Part shown: positions 10,457 to 22,370 of the stretch, piece by piece
Numbering within the stretch: the stretch's first letter is position 1
How the letters are laid out: the number at the start of each line of letters is the position of its first letter
NCBI GenBank assembly: GCA_027625915.1
Contig: JANTQA010000047.1
Location: 12,152,001 to 12,216,000 of the forward strand
Origin: Anaeramoeba flamelloides
Taxonomy: Eukaryota; Metamonada; Anaeramoebidae
Length of the DNA: 64,000 nucleotides
Direction of reading: 5' to 3'
The notes under the pieces: model-generated
Database searches by the model: none
What the model was told of the DNA's origin: nothing
The model's input: the letters and a program-made list of their open reading frames with translations, nothing else
Position numbers and translations under genes: made by a program

Positions 10457-12796
10457 TTATTTTTTCTTTGATCGGTTTTTATAATGGGTATGTAATAATT
10501 TGTGGCTTTTATGAGAAAGAGGCTTTTCGAAGAATTGTTCATAAATTTGTTTAACTGCTTGATTTTCATGTGATTTTCTGATTGTTTTTTTTTCATCGAT
10601 AGTGTAAATGCCCTTCATTCTTTTTTCTAAATAATCACTTGACAGGCTTTTTGGTTCTCCGCCGCCACCGATACATCCACCTTTACAGATCATGAATTCG
10701 ACAAAGTGATGGCTAACTTCACCGTCTTTTATTTTCTGAAGGTATTTTCTGATATTGGCTGCCTGATGAACAACTGCGACTTTTAATTCGATTTCGCCAA
10801 ATGGGATTTTAGCTTCTTTGATGCCTTCAAGTCCTCTGACTGGGGTATAGTTCAAGGTTGGCATTGGCTTTTTCAAGGCAATTTCGTATGCTGTTCTCAG
10901 GGCTGCTTCCATGACGCCGCCAGTGTTTCCAAAGATTACGGCTGCTCCTGTGGACTCGCCAAGAGGGTTGTTGTATTCGCTATCATCGAGACTTAAAAAT
11001 GAGATTTTCTTAAGCTTGATGAGTCTTCCGAGTTCGCGTGTGGTTAAGACAATGTCAGTTTCTGGGAGTCCTGATTCTGTTTTCAGTTCCTCTCTTCGTG
11101 CTTCGTCCTTTTTAGCGGTACATGGCATGACAGAAACAACAACAACATCTTCTGGTTTCATTCCCATCTTTTCTGCCCAATGGTTCTTAATAATCGAACT
11201 GAGCATTCCCTGTGGCGATCGGCAAGATGACAAGTTTGGAATAAATTCTGGGTAGAGCTTTTCAACCATGTTGATCCATCCGGGGCAACATGAGGTGAAC
11301 ATTGGTAAGGTTCCGCCGTTGGCTACACGATCCAATAATTCAGATCCTTCCTCCATAATGGTCAAATCGGCTGTAAAGTTGGTATCAAAGACCATGTCGG
11401 CGCCGAGTTTTCTAATGGCAGCAACCATTTTGCCTGTGGAGATGTCGCCTGGCTCCATTCCAAATTCTTCAGAAATGGCGACACGTGTAGCTGGGGCTGT
11501 TTGGAAAACAACAATTTTTCCGTTTTTGTTCTCAAGAACGTCCAATGTCCTTCGAACAGCGCTGTGTTCTGCAATGGCTCCAACTGGGCAATAGAAGGAA
11601 CAGGCACCACAATTAATACATTCGGTTTCTTTGATTGGGGAGTCAAAGGCGGTTTTGGGGATGGCATGAACTCCTCTTCCAGTCATACTCAAGATGTCCA
11701 TTCCCTGGAGTAAAGAACAGGCTTGAACACATCTGTAACACAAGATACATTTGTCCATGTCTCGGATCAAAGATGGTGACGAAGAGTCGACCATATTGTG
11801 GCTTTTTTCAAAGATCTTGGGGAATTTGTCTTCAACACCATACCTATAGACTAAGTCTTGAAGTTCACATCTTCCATTTGCCTTTTTTTTTTTTTTTGTT
11901 TTGGTTTTTTTTTTTTTGATTAAAGTGTTTTGGGAAAGAGGAAAAAGAATAAGAAAAATAAGAAAAGAAATTGATAAAAAAAGTTTTTTTTTTTTTTCCC
12001 CTCAATTTGTTGGGCTCAAATTTGTTATTTTGTAAAAAAGAAATTTGAAGAAAGAAGATTTTATTCAATTTTCGATTTTTTTTTTTTATTATTATTTTTA
12101 TTTTTTTTCTTTTTGTAAAAAACACTTAAAATTTAGAATTAAAAAAATTTCTAATTTTTAAAAAAGGATATTAAACGAAGAAAAACTTTTTTTGAACCAA
12201 AACAAAAAGAAAGATTTTAAAAAGTTTTCTTTAAATTGTTTGTGTTTCGACAAAAAAAAAATAAAAAAAAATATTTTTAATTTGAAAGACCAAATAAAAA
12301 AAATTGTTTTGCTTTTTTTTATCCAAATCGAGAAAATTTTTTTTGTTTTCTTTTTAAAATTCGGTAAATAAATTAAAAAAAAAAAAAAAAAAAAAGGGAA
12401 AAAAGTGCTTACTTCACAAGAAGTACATTCTTGGTTGTGTGTAGCTAAGATCAATCCAAGATTGCTTTTGACTGAATTAACAACTCTTGGTGAGTTTGTT
12501 GTGATTTCTAATCCGTCTCTTAGATCTGTGACACAGGCTGGTACCATTTTACCACCTTGGTTTGTTTCAACAAGACACAATCTACATTTACCAACAGGTT
12601 CGAGCATTGGATGGTAACATATGGTTGGGACGTAAATATCGTTTTCTCTACATGCCTCTAATATAGTTTTTGCAGTGTTCGATTCATATTTTTTGTTGTT
12701 AATCGTGAATTTAATTGCCTTTGTTCCAACACTTGAAAGGCTTCTTAAAAGTGAGGTTTGAAGAAAGCTTTTTTGTTTGACAAAAAGATTAAGCAT
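10457..12796 (-). CDS. [FeFe]-hydrogenase, modular, hydrogenosome-targeted
   Basis: The enzyme catalyses reversible reduction of protons to H2 with ferredoxin (or NADH-derived) electrons and is a terminal oxidase of anaerobic mitochondria-related organelles. Exon 1 is 12796-12413 (128 codons) and exon 2 is 11881-10457, with a 531 bp phase-0 intron (donor GTAAGC). The joined protein has 602 residues, close to clostridial CpI. Residues 1-30 form a basic, Ser/Leu-rich presequence. A [2Fe-2S] domain has C60, C71, C74 and C88. A His-Cys [4Fe-4S] site has H120, C124, C127 and C133, and the exon junction falls inside it. A two-cluster ferredoxin module has CILCYRCVQAC and CINCGACSFYCP. H-cluster motifs are TSCCPGW (C326 proton transfer, C327 ligand), MPCTAKKDEA (C382) and MICKGGCIGGGGEP (C527, C531). 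The 327-382 spacing equals that of CpI. All catalytic cysteines are present and the gene looks functional. Confidence 0.96.
11882..12412 (-). other. Hydrogenase intron
   Basis: This GT-AG intron of 531 bp is extremely rich in poly(A)/poly(T) and separates the N-terminal [2Fe-2S] exon from the ferredoxin/H-cluster exon. Minus-strand frames inside it are Phe/Lys-rich read-through and are not coding. Joining across it restores the H-x3-C-x2-C-x5-C cluster site, which fixes both splice sites. Confidence 0.9.
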
Positions 12797-14642
12797 TTTG
12801 GAATAGATGTGGAAAAAAAATGAAAAAAAAGTGCTGCAAAATTACAAATCTGTTGTTTATACCCCCAACGGAATTGCTCAAACTGGTATTGAGTTAAAAA
12901 GAATTTTTCTAAAAATCTCGAATCAATTCGGAAAATTGCTTTGGAATAGAAAATTTTGATATTTACTCTTCTTTTAATTTCATCCAAAAAATTATAGCGA
13001 TTTAAATTTTATTAGTTTAGGGACAAACAAGTTTTTAAACGTTAACTTGGAAAACTTTTTCTTTTTTATCGAAATAAAAATTTTAAGAAATTGAAAATCT
13101 CTTGTCCATTTTTGCAAGAAGGTTGACAATTCCAAATTGATTATTTCCCTTCAAACACACACACACACCATCATAAGTTGTATTTCTTAATGACCAAATT
13201 ATCGTTTTTTTTAAAAATGCTTATTTTTTTTTAGCAGTCAATTTTTTTTTAATTAAAATAAGACCTCTTCTGAAAAAACAAATTCAAGATCCCATTTTAC
13301 ATAGTTTTTGTTTGAAATTCGAACAGGAGAGTTTAAGAAACCACCCTAAAGAGACATATCTTCAACTTCATCAAGACTTTACAATTCATAATAATTTTGT
13401 AAAAAATTCAATTTACTCTCCCCACAAAAAGGTTATGTATAAAAAAATATTATTTTTTTTTTAATTTATTGACAAATGTTTTTTATCTTATTTAAACCAA
13501 CTTTTTTGTGATAATTACCTCGTCTTACCAAAAATTTATTTAGTTTTTTTTTAATATTTTCAGAATTATTCCTTCACTTCTAATAAAAAAATGAAATGGT
13601 ATATTTCAAAAGGACAAAATTGTACTTTTTCATTTGGTTGAAATTAACAATGGACTTTTATCGAATTTTTTTTTTTACTAAAATTCAAAAGTGTTATTTG
13701 AATTATAAAAGGGAAAGAATATTCACTTCCTTTTTCAGGATTTTTTTTTATAAAAAGAATTTTCAAAAAAGTGGGTTGAAATTTGTTGCTTTGTTTGATA
13801 AAGGAAATTGAAAATGAACAGAAAATTTATCCCAGTTAAAATTCAAATACTGTTATTTTCCAATTAATAAATTAAAATTTTTATTTCAATTTCACAAATG
13901 AATATTATTTTTACTGCAACTATCAATGTAGCAGAGTAAAAATTTTTTCTTAGAATTAACTCAATAGTTTAATTTATATCTAAAAATATCATAACTAAAA
14001 GATCTTCTAAAGATCTTTGGATTTTCTTCAACTTGTAAACAAGCAAAATATTTTAGGAATGTGAACTAAAAATTATCATTTTTTAATTGGAAAATATTAG
14101 TAATAGTAATTCATGTGAGAACTTGTATTAAATGAAATCTTTTACAAGAGGATGAACAACACAAAATCAACACCCCCATAAAAATGTTCATTTAAAAAAG
14201 AGTCTAGTCTTAAAAAGTTTAAGAAAATCAAGCAATAAAATATGAGATCTACTGTTAATTTCAAAATAAAAAGATCCAAATTTTCATTCAGTTTTCCAAA
14301 AAAATCCCCTCCCAATAATATAAATAAAATATAAAAGTTCTCTTTTCGAAAAAAGGAAAATTAATAGTCTAAGCTTTTTTTTATCGATTTTTAAATTTTA
14401 TAAGTTGGCTAACATTGTTTAAATAAAATCTTTTTTTTGAAAGCTTCATGAAAATTTTGTTCCTTTTATTTTTCAACAAATAGTAAAGTTTTATCAGTGC
14501 TTCTCTCATTGTAAGATTTTATTTTTTTTTTTTAACGAAGAAATTTGTGTCCAATCAAAAATTTTTGCTTGACTTAAGGAGGTATACTCCAAAATAGTTC
14601 TCAAGATAGATTTCAAATGGTATACTTTTCGAGACTGATCAA

Positions 14643-15210
14643 GGTGTTTATGTTCTATTTATCCTAGACTATGGTTAATATCTATCTTTAAAGTAAAAAC
14701 TTTAAATTTAATTTAAGGGATAGAAAGAAGATGGATAAGATATTTCCCTTTATTACCAATTTCAAATAGGATTGGGAATCAATATTTTTTGCTTTAACTA
14801 TGTTGTGATGATTTATAGAATTCAAAGCATTTTACTGAAAAATAATTTATTATAGATTGAGCACCATTAAAAGAAAAAATAATATAAGGAAATCTAAATT
14901 GAATTGTCTTCTCAAACTTGAGAAACGTTTAATAGTTAACCTGTTGTGCGCCTCTCATTATTTTCTTCTGGTCTTTTAATTTATTTTTTAAAAAAATTTT
15001 TAATAAATTATTATAAAGTAATTAACATTAAATATTAATATGAAAGATAAAACTGTGAAAATAAACAAGAAGTTTTCAGATCGATTAGAAATTTCTTAAA
15101 AAGTGAAAAATTAATGTCTTTTTTCTTACTACCACTGAAATCAACTTTACGGTTTATTACTCAAAGGTGATATTAACCATAGTCTAGGATAAATAGATCG
15201 TAAACTACCC
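14643..15210. mobile_element. MITE-like element with about 50 bp inverted ends, family M3
   Basis: An inverted pair brackets about 470 bp. The left arm (14645-14690) contains CTATTTATCCTAGACTATGG followed by TTAATATC. The right arm (15163-15207) contains GATATTAACCATAGTCTAGG followed by ATAAATAG. The outer ends read GTTTA and TAAAC. There is no coding capacity and the target duplication is not clear. The adjacent 14575-14640 is a separate repeat beginning TTAAGGAGGTATACTCCAAA that also occurs at 4514. Confidence 0.6.
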
Positions 15211-15344
15211 AACCAAAATGAAAGTGTTACATTTTTAAAAAATCTTCTATTTAATTTTTTTTTTATATTTTATAGATTTTCATTACAAAGTTTAATTGAA
15301 TGATATATGTCTGGATATAAGGGCGGGTAAGGTTTTGTTGTCAA

Positions 15345-15708
15345 GGTATGGGTAGGGAACTATCCAATCTGTTAAAAAGAGAATTTTGAAGTGAATATAT
15401 CTAAGACTTATGATTCAAAGAGTATCTAAAGATACAGTCATCAGAAGTTATTGGATCTTAATTTAGTTTTCTAAAAAAAAAAAAAGAGGTAAAAATGAAG
15501 AAGTGGTGTAAAAAAGAATAGAAATAAAAGAATGAAAAGTGGAAAAAATAAAGAGGTTTAAAATAAGTTGTTGTTTGAGAGGTGTCTGGAGTATTCTGGT
15601 TTAGATGAATTGTCATAGGTTTTTTTTTATTTTTAAGCCCCTTTTTTCCTAATGGAATGTCCCGCCATATTGCTTAAAAAGTATTCTATATTAATATCAT
15701 AGATAATA
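15345..15708 (-). mobile_element. LINE 3' end fragment, family L1-like A, copy 1
   Basis: On the minus strand the segment encodes the last residues of a LINE-type protein (IEYFLSNM, then HSIRKKG and stop) followed by a 3' UTR that matches the LINE copies at 26238-27163 and about 27500-28470. Shared blocks include GAGAATTTTGAAGTGA, AAAGAGTATCTAAAGATACA and GTGGAAAAAATAAAGAGGTT. It is strongly 5'-truncated, as is usual for LINEs copied by target-primed reverse transcription. Confidence 0.75.
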
Positions 15709-15710
15709 TA

Positions 15711-15901
15711 CAGCCAGTTTAAAATTTAAGGCACAAACTTTCAAGGAAATTTAAGGCACAAAAAAATCGCAAATTAGGTACAAAATTTGGATTTTTTTTT
15801 TTACAAATTATGAACTAGAATCTGAATTTTGTGCTTTAATTTGAGATTATTTTGTTCCTTAAATTTCATAGAAGTTTCTGCCTTAAATTTGGAACTGACA
15901 G
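15711..15901. mobile_element. Hairpin MITE with TA target site, family M2, copy 2
   Basis: This is a 191 bp unit with ends CAGCCAGTTTAAAATTTAAGG and, on the opposite strand, CTGTCAGTTCCAAATTTAAGG; both arms run into GGCA. TA flanks both sides (15709-15710 and 15902-15903). It is shorter than and diverged from the 5409-5699 copy but has the same TTTAAGGCAC subterminal signature. It abuts the truncated 5' side of a LINE fragment. Confidence 0.75.
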
Positions 15902-15934
15902 TAAGATTTTTTGTATACTTGATTTTTTTTTTCT

Positions 15935-16370
15935 TCTCATATCTTTGCACTGGAAAGAAAATAGTTAGAGATTATGGTTTTTTTGTTTATTAAACCACCA
16001 GTAAGAAGGAAAATTACTTTATATTCTTTTTGGTTATTTAACTTTTCAACGTAATAAATACCCAATTTTTTAAAAAAAACATCTATTTTAGAACGAATGT
16101 ATTGCTAAAATGGATTAGTATTAGTTTGATCATAAAATTTGTTTGATATTTTATATTTTGTCTAAAAAAACATCGAAAAGAAAAAAAAACTACTGTTCCA
16201 CAACAAACAGCTTCATACCGTTTATAAAAGTTTTCTGTCTTTAAAAACTTTCAAACACTTGGTGAACAATTTACAATTATTATAAACACTTTCAAACATT
16301 TTTAAAGGTGAAAAACTTTGTAAAAGTCAAATGATTAATTTAAGATTTCAAAAAAACAATTTTCTTTTTT
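15935..16370 (+). repeat. Partial copy of the TCGCGA element interior
   Basis: About 430 bp match 38310-38740 in the same orientation, with the same order of landmarks: a Ser/Thr-less AT stretch around TTGATCATAAAATTTGTTTGA, a run near ACAAACCA/ACAAACAGC, ACTTTCAAACACTT, and AACACTTTCAAACATTT. The TCGCGA-rich terminal zones of the full element are missing here, so this is an incomplete or older copy. Confidence 0.65.
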
Positions 16371-17164
16371 TAGCTATTTTTATTTTATCACAATAATATA
16401 AAATATTGAGATTTTATGATTTTTCGTTAGAAAGTATGACCAATCTTGATTTTTTTAATATTATCACTATTTAATTGTTTATACAGTGATACTAGATATT
16501 ATGATCAGACCCTCAAATTATGGACAATTCGAAATCGTCTATTCAAGGTTATTTTCTTTCTTTTTCTAATAACATTTCACAATGATCAAAAACCTCACAG
16601 ACATTGAATAAACCAATTCCTTTCCCACAAAATGGACTGAATACTATTCCTAAAAATATTTACTTTTTCATATAAAATTATTAAAGTCGAAAAAATTCCT
16701 AAAACATAAAATTCCAATTTTATCATTATTCTTGGTATATTAGTACTGGAAATTCTTCAAAAAGTGTTTTTTAGTTGTTAAAAAAATAACAAGGATTTTC
16801 GATTTTCTGTATTTTTAAGAATATTTGATAGATTCTTCATTTTATTCTCTAACATATTTTTTACCGATACAGAACACGAAGTAAGGTTATCATTTTAAAA
16901 AACAAATGGATATTATAATTTTTTTAAAAAGATATTAATCCTGATCTTAATCTCCAAACATCACCAATTTTTTTGTAAATATAAAATTAAAATTAAAAAT
17001 TCAAATTAACCTTCAAAATATCAACAATATAAAATTTTCGAATTAACTTTTATTTGAATATTTTTTATTCAATTTATCTGCAAATTTATAATTTGTGTTT
17101 AGGTAAAAAATTATAAAAATGAAAAAAAAAAAAATTCAAAAAAATTGACTCTTAAAAAAAGTAA

Positions 17165-17235
17165 AATAATATATGTAGATACAGAGATAGAGACGGATAT
17201 AGAGATAAAGATAGAAATAGAGACAAAGAAATTAA
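17165..17235. repeat. Degenerate GATAGA simple repeat
   Basis: The stretch is built of variants of GATAGA, GATACAGA and GATAAAGATA. It lies about 150 bp beyond the 3' end of the FYVE-Armadillo gene. No function is evident. Confidence 0.7.
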
Positions 17236-17379
17236 AATAAATATTAATAAAAATAGAGAGAAATAAAAAAATCTTAATATTGATATTAGAATATTTGGAT
17301 CTCCATTAATCAATTAAATAAAAAAAAAAAACAATAATAAAAAAAAAAGAAAGCATTTATTGAAAATGTTCTGAATAAT

Positions 17380-19346
17380 TTATAATAGTAGCATGCCTCT
17401 AGCACATTTTGCTGCAAGCCTTACCTGTTCATTGTCTGACATAGCCAATTCTGTCAATGGTATTAAAACGCCTGCGCAGACAAGATGTATTTTGTTTTCA
17501 TTTGAAGCTGCTTGGCTTACCATGATAAGGGCTGCATGCTTTTGTATTAAGGGGAAGTCCGATTTAATTAAACGCACAAGCCATTTGAGCCCCTTGGGCT
17601 TTAGCCACATTGGCGAATTCTCAAGTTCGGTGAATAGCTGTGGAATAACCAATTCAGCGAGAGATTTATCTGATTGATGCTTTGAACGCAGGAGGCTGAT
17701 CAATGCGGAAATGCCCTGGTTTTGGATAAAGCTCTCTGGGATGTCAATGGAAATTTTTGCCAATATTCTGCACGACAGGCGGACCAATTTCCCAGATTCC
17801 TTATTGATTGCATTATTCTTCATGACGTTCATGCCATCGTTTTTAATAATCAATTTCCTTGATCGCGGGCGATCAGCGAGCAGGTGCAGCACATGCGCCG
17901 CGTTTAGCTTGATGTCCATGAGCTCAGAATTGACCAAGAGTGTGACGATCAAGCCAGCTGCGCCATGGGTGTCTAACTCTTCCAGCCCCCGCTTGAAGTC
18001 TGACACGCTATACAGGAAAATGGAGAGCGCACGATCCAGGTATTGGTTTGCACCCAGGGGGAAATCTGCACTGACAAGCGCGCTGACACACTCCGAGGAC
18101 AAAAGCTTCTCAGCTATATATTCGTTGAGGCGCAAAAAGTCCGCCAAGGACGTCAGCGCTAAAAGCTTGAACTTTTCTGTGTCCTCAGATAGCAGATCAA
18201 TGAATGGCTGAAACCCAACAGCGCGGACCAAACGTGGCTGGAATTGCTTATTCATGCTGAGATTTAAGACTGTTAATTTGATTTTGTCAAAGATTTTTTT
18301 ATTCTCAGAGTTCTGAAGAACAAAATTGATTTGTGTCAAGTACACATTCTTGACCAAAATCCAATGGTTTTGCCCGTCAAACGATAAATAAGAAATGGCC
18401 TTCGCGGCGATCTCCTGATCGAAGCGGTTCTTCGTGTTTGCGAGTTTTTCAAAAAGTAGATTGTAATCGGAGATTAGCAATTCTTCGTTCTCAATGCCCA
18501 GCGCCTTGAGCAATTGGTGGAAGTTTGTTTGCATGGCTTCTTTTAAATTCGATTTCGCCTCAATCCCTTCCTTTTCCAATTGGTAGCATTCCTTACAGCA
18601 CCTAACAGCACTGTGGTAACCTAAATGCGACGCTGTGATTCGGTAACTTGAACAAGTATTACAAAAAATGTTTCCACAGAGACGACTATAAAATGGTTGT
18701 GTTTTTTAAGGGTGAATTTAAAATCAGAATATCGTTTTTTTTTGTAAAAGGAAAAGAATTTTGAGAGTTAAAAGAAGGACACAGATCAATGAAGAAAAAA
18801 ACGCCAATTTTTTGAAAGAGATCTCAATGAACATATTTGTAAGAAAGACAGTTTGTTATTATTTTCATTAATTAAGAATTGTTAAAATTTGGATTTTGCT
18901 GTTAAATTTTTGATGAAAGGAAATTGAAGTATAAGGGTACTTAGAGTGCAACTAACAGTTCTTGTATCAATAATAAAAAAAAAAAAACCAACGAAACACA
19001 TTTTTGTTATGAGAATGGATCACGATCAAAAGGTTTTTAGAATGGCAAATTTTTAACAAGAAAAGCAACAAGAAAAAAAAATATTAAAAAAGGGACGATT
19101 GGATTTTTAGGTCACTTTGTAATACTGTTTTGAAAAATTTTAAGTGTTGAATGACAGAGGTGTTTTTTTTTAACTTTTTTTTTTTGAAAAATTCCAAAGG
19201 TAAAGTGGTTGTTTAACACTAGAAAAGAAAACTTACCAATGGTGTCTTCTTTTTGTGAACGTAAATTTTGTTCCACAATTATAACAACTATTCGCTTGAT
19301 TATCCTCTTCCCAAACAGGCCGGAAAACTTCAATCTTATTTGTCAT
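17380..19346 (-). CDS. FYVE zinc finger plus Armadillo-repeat protein
   Basis: FYVE domains bind phosphatidylinositol 3-phosphate on endosomes and ARM repeats form a protein-binding solenoid, so this is probably an endosomal adaptor. Exon 1 is 19346-19237 (110 nt) and exon 2 is 18685-17380, joined across a 551 bp GT-AG intron in phase 2. The split Cys codon is restored as TG|T. The 471-residue product has a complete FYVE domain at residues 12-71: WEED, zinc ligands C21/C24, RRHHCR (33-38), C37/C40, C45/C48 and C67/C70. The usual RVC triplet reads RCC. From about residue 80 to the end there are helical, Leu-rich ARM-type repeats (for example [39 protein letters not shown]). Exon 2 is much richer in G+C than its surroundings. 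An annotation starting at an internal codon would miss the FYVE domain entirely. Confidence 0.9.
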
Positions 19347-19894
19347 TCCTCAGTTGAATAAAATTAGCCAAAACAAGAGTGGTTGTAATTTATTGTTTAT
19401 TGGTGGTTAGGTTGGAAATATTATTAAAAAAAATCTCTTTTTAGGAGAAAAATATTCGAAAAATGATTTTTTCTTTTTAATTTTCCTTAGATTTTTTTAT
19501 TTTCATCTTGAATTTCGTTGAAACCAACAGCATTTAGTTTCATCAAAACTAAATTCCAAATTATTGAAGGTATCAATAACTGGCATTTAACAATTATAAA
19601 TTCAACTCTTTTCTCAATTCTTTCCGAATTTCAGGTTTTGTAATCTGAGTGAAGTTTTTTTCAAAGTAAATTAGAACTTTTTGATCGTTTTGTTTGAAAC
19701 AGTAAATTTAGAAGTTTAATTTGAATTTTGATTATAAAGAGTTGAGATTCAAATTAATTTCAAAATAACAAAGTAGAAAAAGTTTTAAGGACTTGAGTTT
19801 TTCGGTGAAAATTGTGAAATAATGTATAAAAATCACCCTTGAAAGAGTTCTGTAATCCAAATATTATTTGTCGAAGGAGTATTTCTTTTCGAAA

Positions 19895-20310
19895 AAAAGT
19901 GAAATTTTCACAATTTCAACAATTTTCACAATTTTTGCCTTGTTAGATAAATTCCTTATTTTCATTTTAATTTTTTAGAAATCCCATTTCAACTTTCTGA
20001 ACTCACACTATTTCCTTGGGCTGTTCTACATATTTTTTACATTTGCTTTTACAAGTTTGAAATGTTCTCAAATTTGAAATGCACTTGAAAATCCCCAAAA
20101 GTCATTTTTTGCAATTATTTTTGTTGTTATTTTCAATTTTCCTTTTCTTTGAAAAACAAAGAAAAAATTTTATGTAAAAAGGTAAAAATGTCAAAAAATG
20201 TTTTTGTTTTTATTTTTGTCCAATTTCTTTAGAAATTGAAAATTTTTTATGAGAAGTGAAAGTGAAATAACACAATAACTCAACCCCCTCAAGGGTGGGA
20301 AAGTAGTCCT
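19895..20310 (+). repeat. Dispersed repeat R3, copy 1
   Basis: This matches 22865-23235 in the same orientation. Shared landmarks are TTTTCACAATTnAACAATTTT, AAAAGTCATTTTTT, GTCCAATTTCTT and the closing block GAGAAGTGAAAGT followed by ACACAATAACTCAAC. No terminal inverted repeat or frame was found. Confidence 0.65.
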
Positions 20311-22339
20311 TAATGAGAAAAAATTGAGAAATATCATTTTATTCAACAAAACCTAAACAACAAATGAGGCTGTAAAAAACATATAGGACAAGGTGGAAAA
20401 ATTGAGAACCTTAAAATATCAAATTTTAACCAGTTTTATTTATCAGTATTTAAGAATAATCAGAAATGAGAATAATATGTTTTCAACTGAGTTACTGTTA
20501 CAATTGTTATTTCCTTATAAGATTGACTTTTCTAACTTAGAAAGTGTTGAACAACAGTGTTATTTTTCTGACATTCTCAGAAAGAATTTTCATTCTGAAA
20601 CAATTGGTTTCTGACAATTAATAGTCATAAAGCTTCAGTCAATATCCTTAAATCAAAAATAATTTAAAAAACTAATCTTCAACATGATAGAATGAAAATT
20701 TTCAAAAATAAATCACTTTAATGAAGTATTCATCACGAAGTCAACACTTCACTTTTTTAAAATTTTCCAAGAAGATCAGAAAAAAATATTTTTTACCTGG
20801 TCTTTGTCTAATTGCTTTTTAGTATTCAAAACACTTTTTGAAAAATATGAATATGCAATTTTTCCTTTGTAATAAAAAATGTCACCTTAAAATACCGAGT
20901 TGTATTATCTTATCTACTTTGGGAAATGGAGAATTGTTTATCTTTTGTTCAGTTCTCGAACATTTTTATGTGACATTTAATTTTGTAATGGAAAAAAAAA
21001 TTTAATTAGTTATTTTTAAGGTTGTACTTTAAATATGAAAAATCAAACCTAATCACAACCGAAATAAAACAAAATATTTTTCTGATCTAAATGAAAATAA
21101 AGAAAAAAGTGAAAATTCTGACTTCTGGTCTGAGAACCTGGATCTATTGAACTTATTCTAGAATTTGAAAGTGAATTATACAGAAGGAATAAAAGAAATA
21201 AAAAGAAATGATAAAGAATCTTGAGATTGTTCATTTTATCTAAAACATTTTGGGAAATATTTGAAATTTAAACAACTGTTTTTCAAAAATGAAACATGTC
21301 ATGAAAAAGATTAATCAGAATAAAATTCAAATTTAGAATTTCATTAATGATTTGTATCATCCCGGGATATTATTATTACTAATTTATCTAATACAATAAT
21401 AAATTGAAATTCAACAGTATTTGCTTAGTTGCTAATTAAGTTCCCTGTAAACATTCTATTCATCTGTTAACTAAATAGAAACTAAAATAAAATTATCTTT
21501 TGATCTGATCATTTGTTTAATTTCTTTATTTTGATTTATTTTTCTAAATTAATTGTTTTTTATTGATTTTTTAACTTTTGAAAATTGAACAAGAAAAAAT
21601 AAAATAAAAAATTATTTATCAAATATATATTCAAAACTTTCAATAATATTTTTATTTTTAACAAAGCAACTTTACGATTTAACACACTTTTAAGATAAAA
21701 TTTTTCTTTTTAGACCTTTCTTTTATAAAAAGAAAATATAACAACTCAAGAAGAAGCCAATTGCCCCACAAAACTTGATTTAAAATATCAATAAATAAAC
21801 TCGATTTCAAAAATTTTGACTCACTTTAAAATGTGAATGGAAGTTTTTTTGAGGGTTTATTACAGTATTCTTATCAAAAAACTATTTTCAAATTTTTGGA
21901 TCAGAATCAAATTTTCTAATTTTGTAAATTTTTGTTTTGTTTTTGCAATTTTTTTTTTTACTTTTTCCTTTTTTTTTGATTCTTTATTCTTCCTTTTTCT
22001 ATTTTTTTCTTTTTTTCTTTTCTTTTTTTTTTTCATAAGATCTTGTGATAAAAAAAAAGATCTTCGAAAAGACAAATAAACATGAAGAAAATTGAGACTA
22101 TATAATGTCTTTTAAAATGAATTTAATTATTAGAAAAAAATCTTGTTGTTAAACTTTTTTTCAGTGAAAGTTCAGTAATAAAAAATCGGTAATTCTCATT
22201 TCAAAAAATGTAACTTTCTCTTTTTTTTAGTTTTTGGTTTTATTATTTTTAATTTTTTAAATATCAGGTTTTTATATCTTAAGAATAATAGAAAAGTGAA
22301 TTACAAATCATATTTAATAATTAATTGTTCTTGAATACT

Positions 22340-22344
<5 letters not shown>

Positions 22345-22370
<26 letters not shown>

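Larger units (their letters stand above)
12797..17379. other. Intergenic region with clustered transposon remains
   Basis: No gene is recognised here. From 14575 to 16370 the region is occupied in order by a repeat shared with 4515-4610, a MITE-like inverted pair, a LINE 3' fragment, a second hairpin MITE and a copy of the interior of the TCGCGA element. A short CA repeat lies near 13157. The right edge (17170-17235) is a degenerate GATAGA/GAGATA simple repeat. Confidence 0.65.

Noticed and set aside
10457-12796. Bacterial contamination or endosymbiont origin of the hydrogenase
   Set aside because: The gene has a spliceosomal-type intron, a targeting-like leader and AT-rich eukaryotic flanks with the same repeats as the rest of the window.
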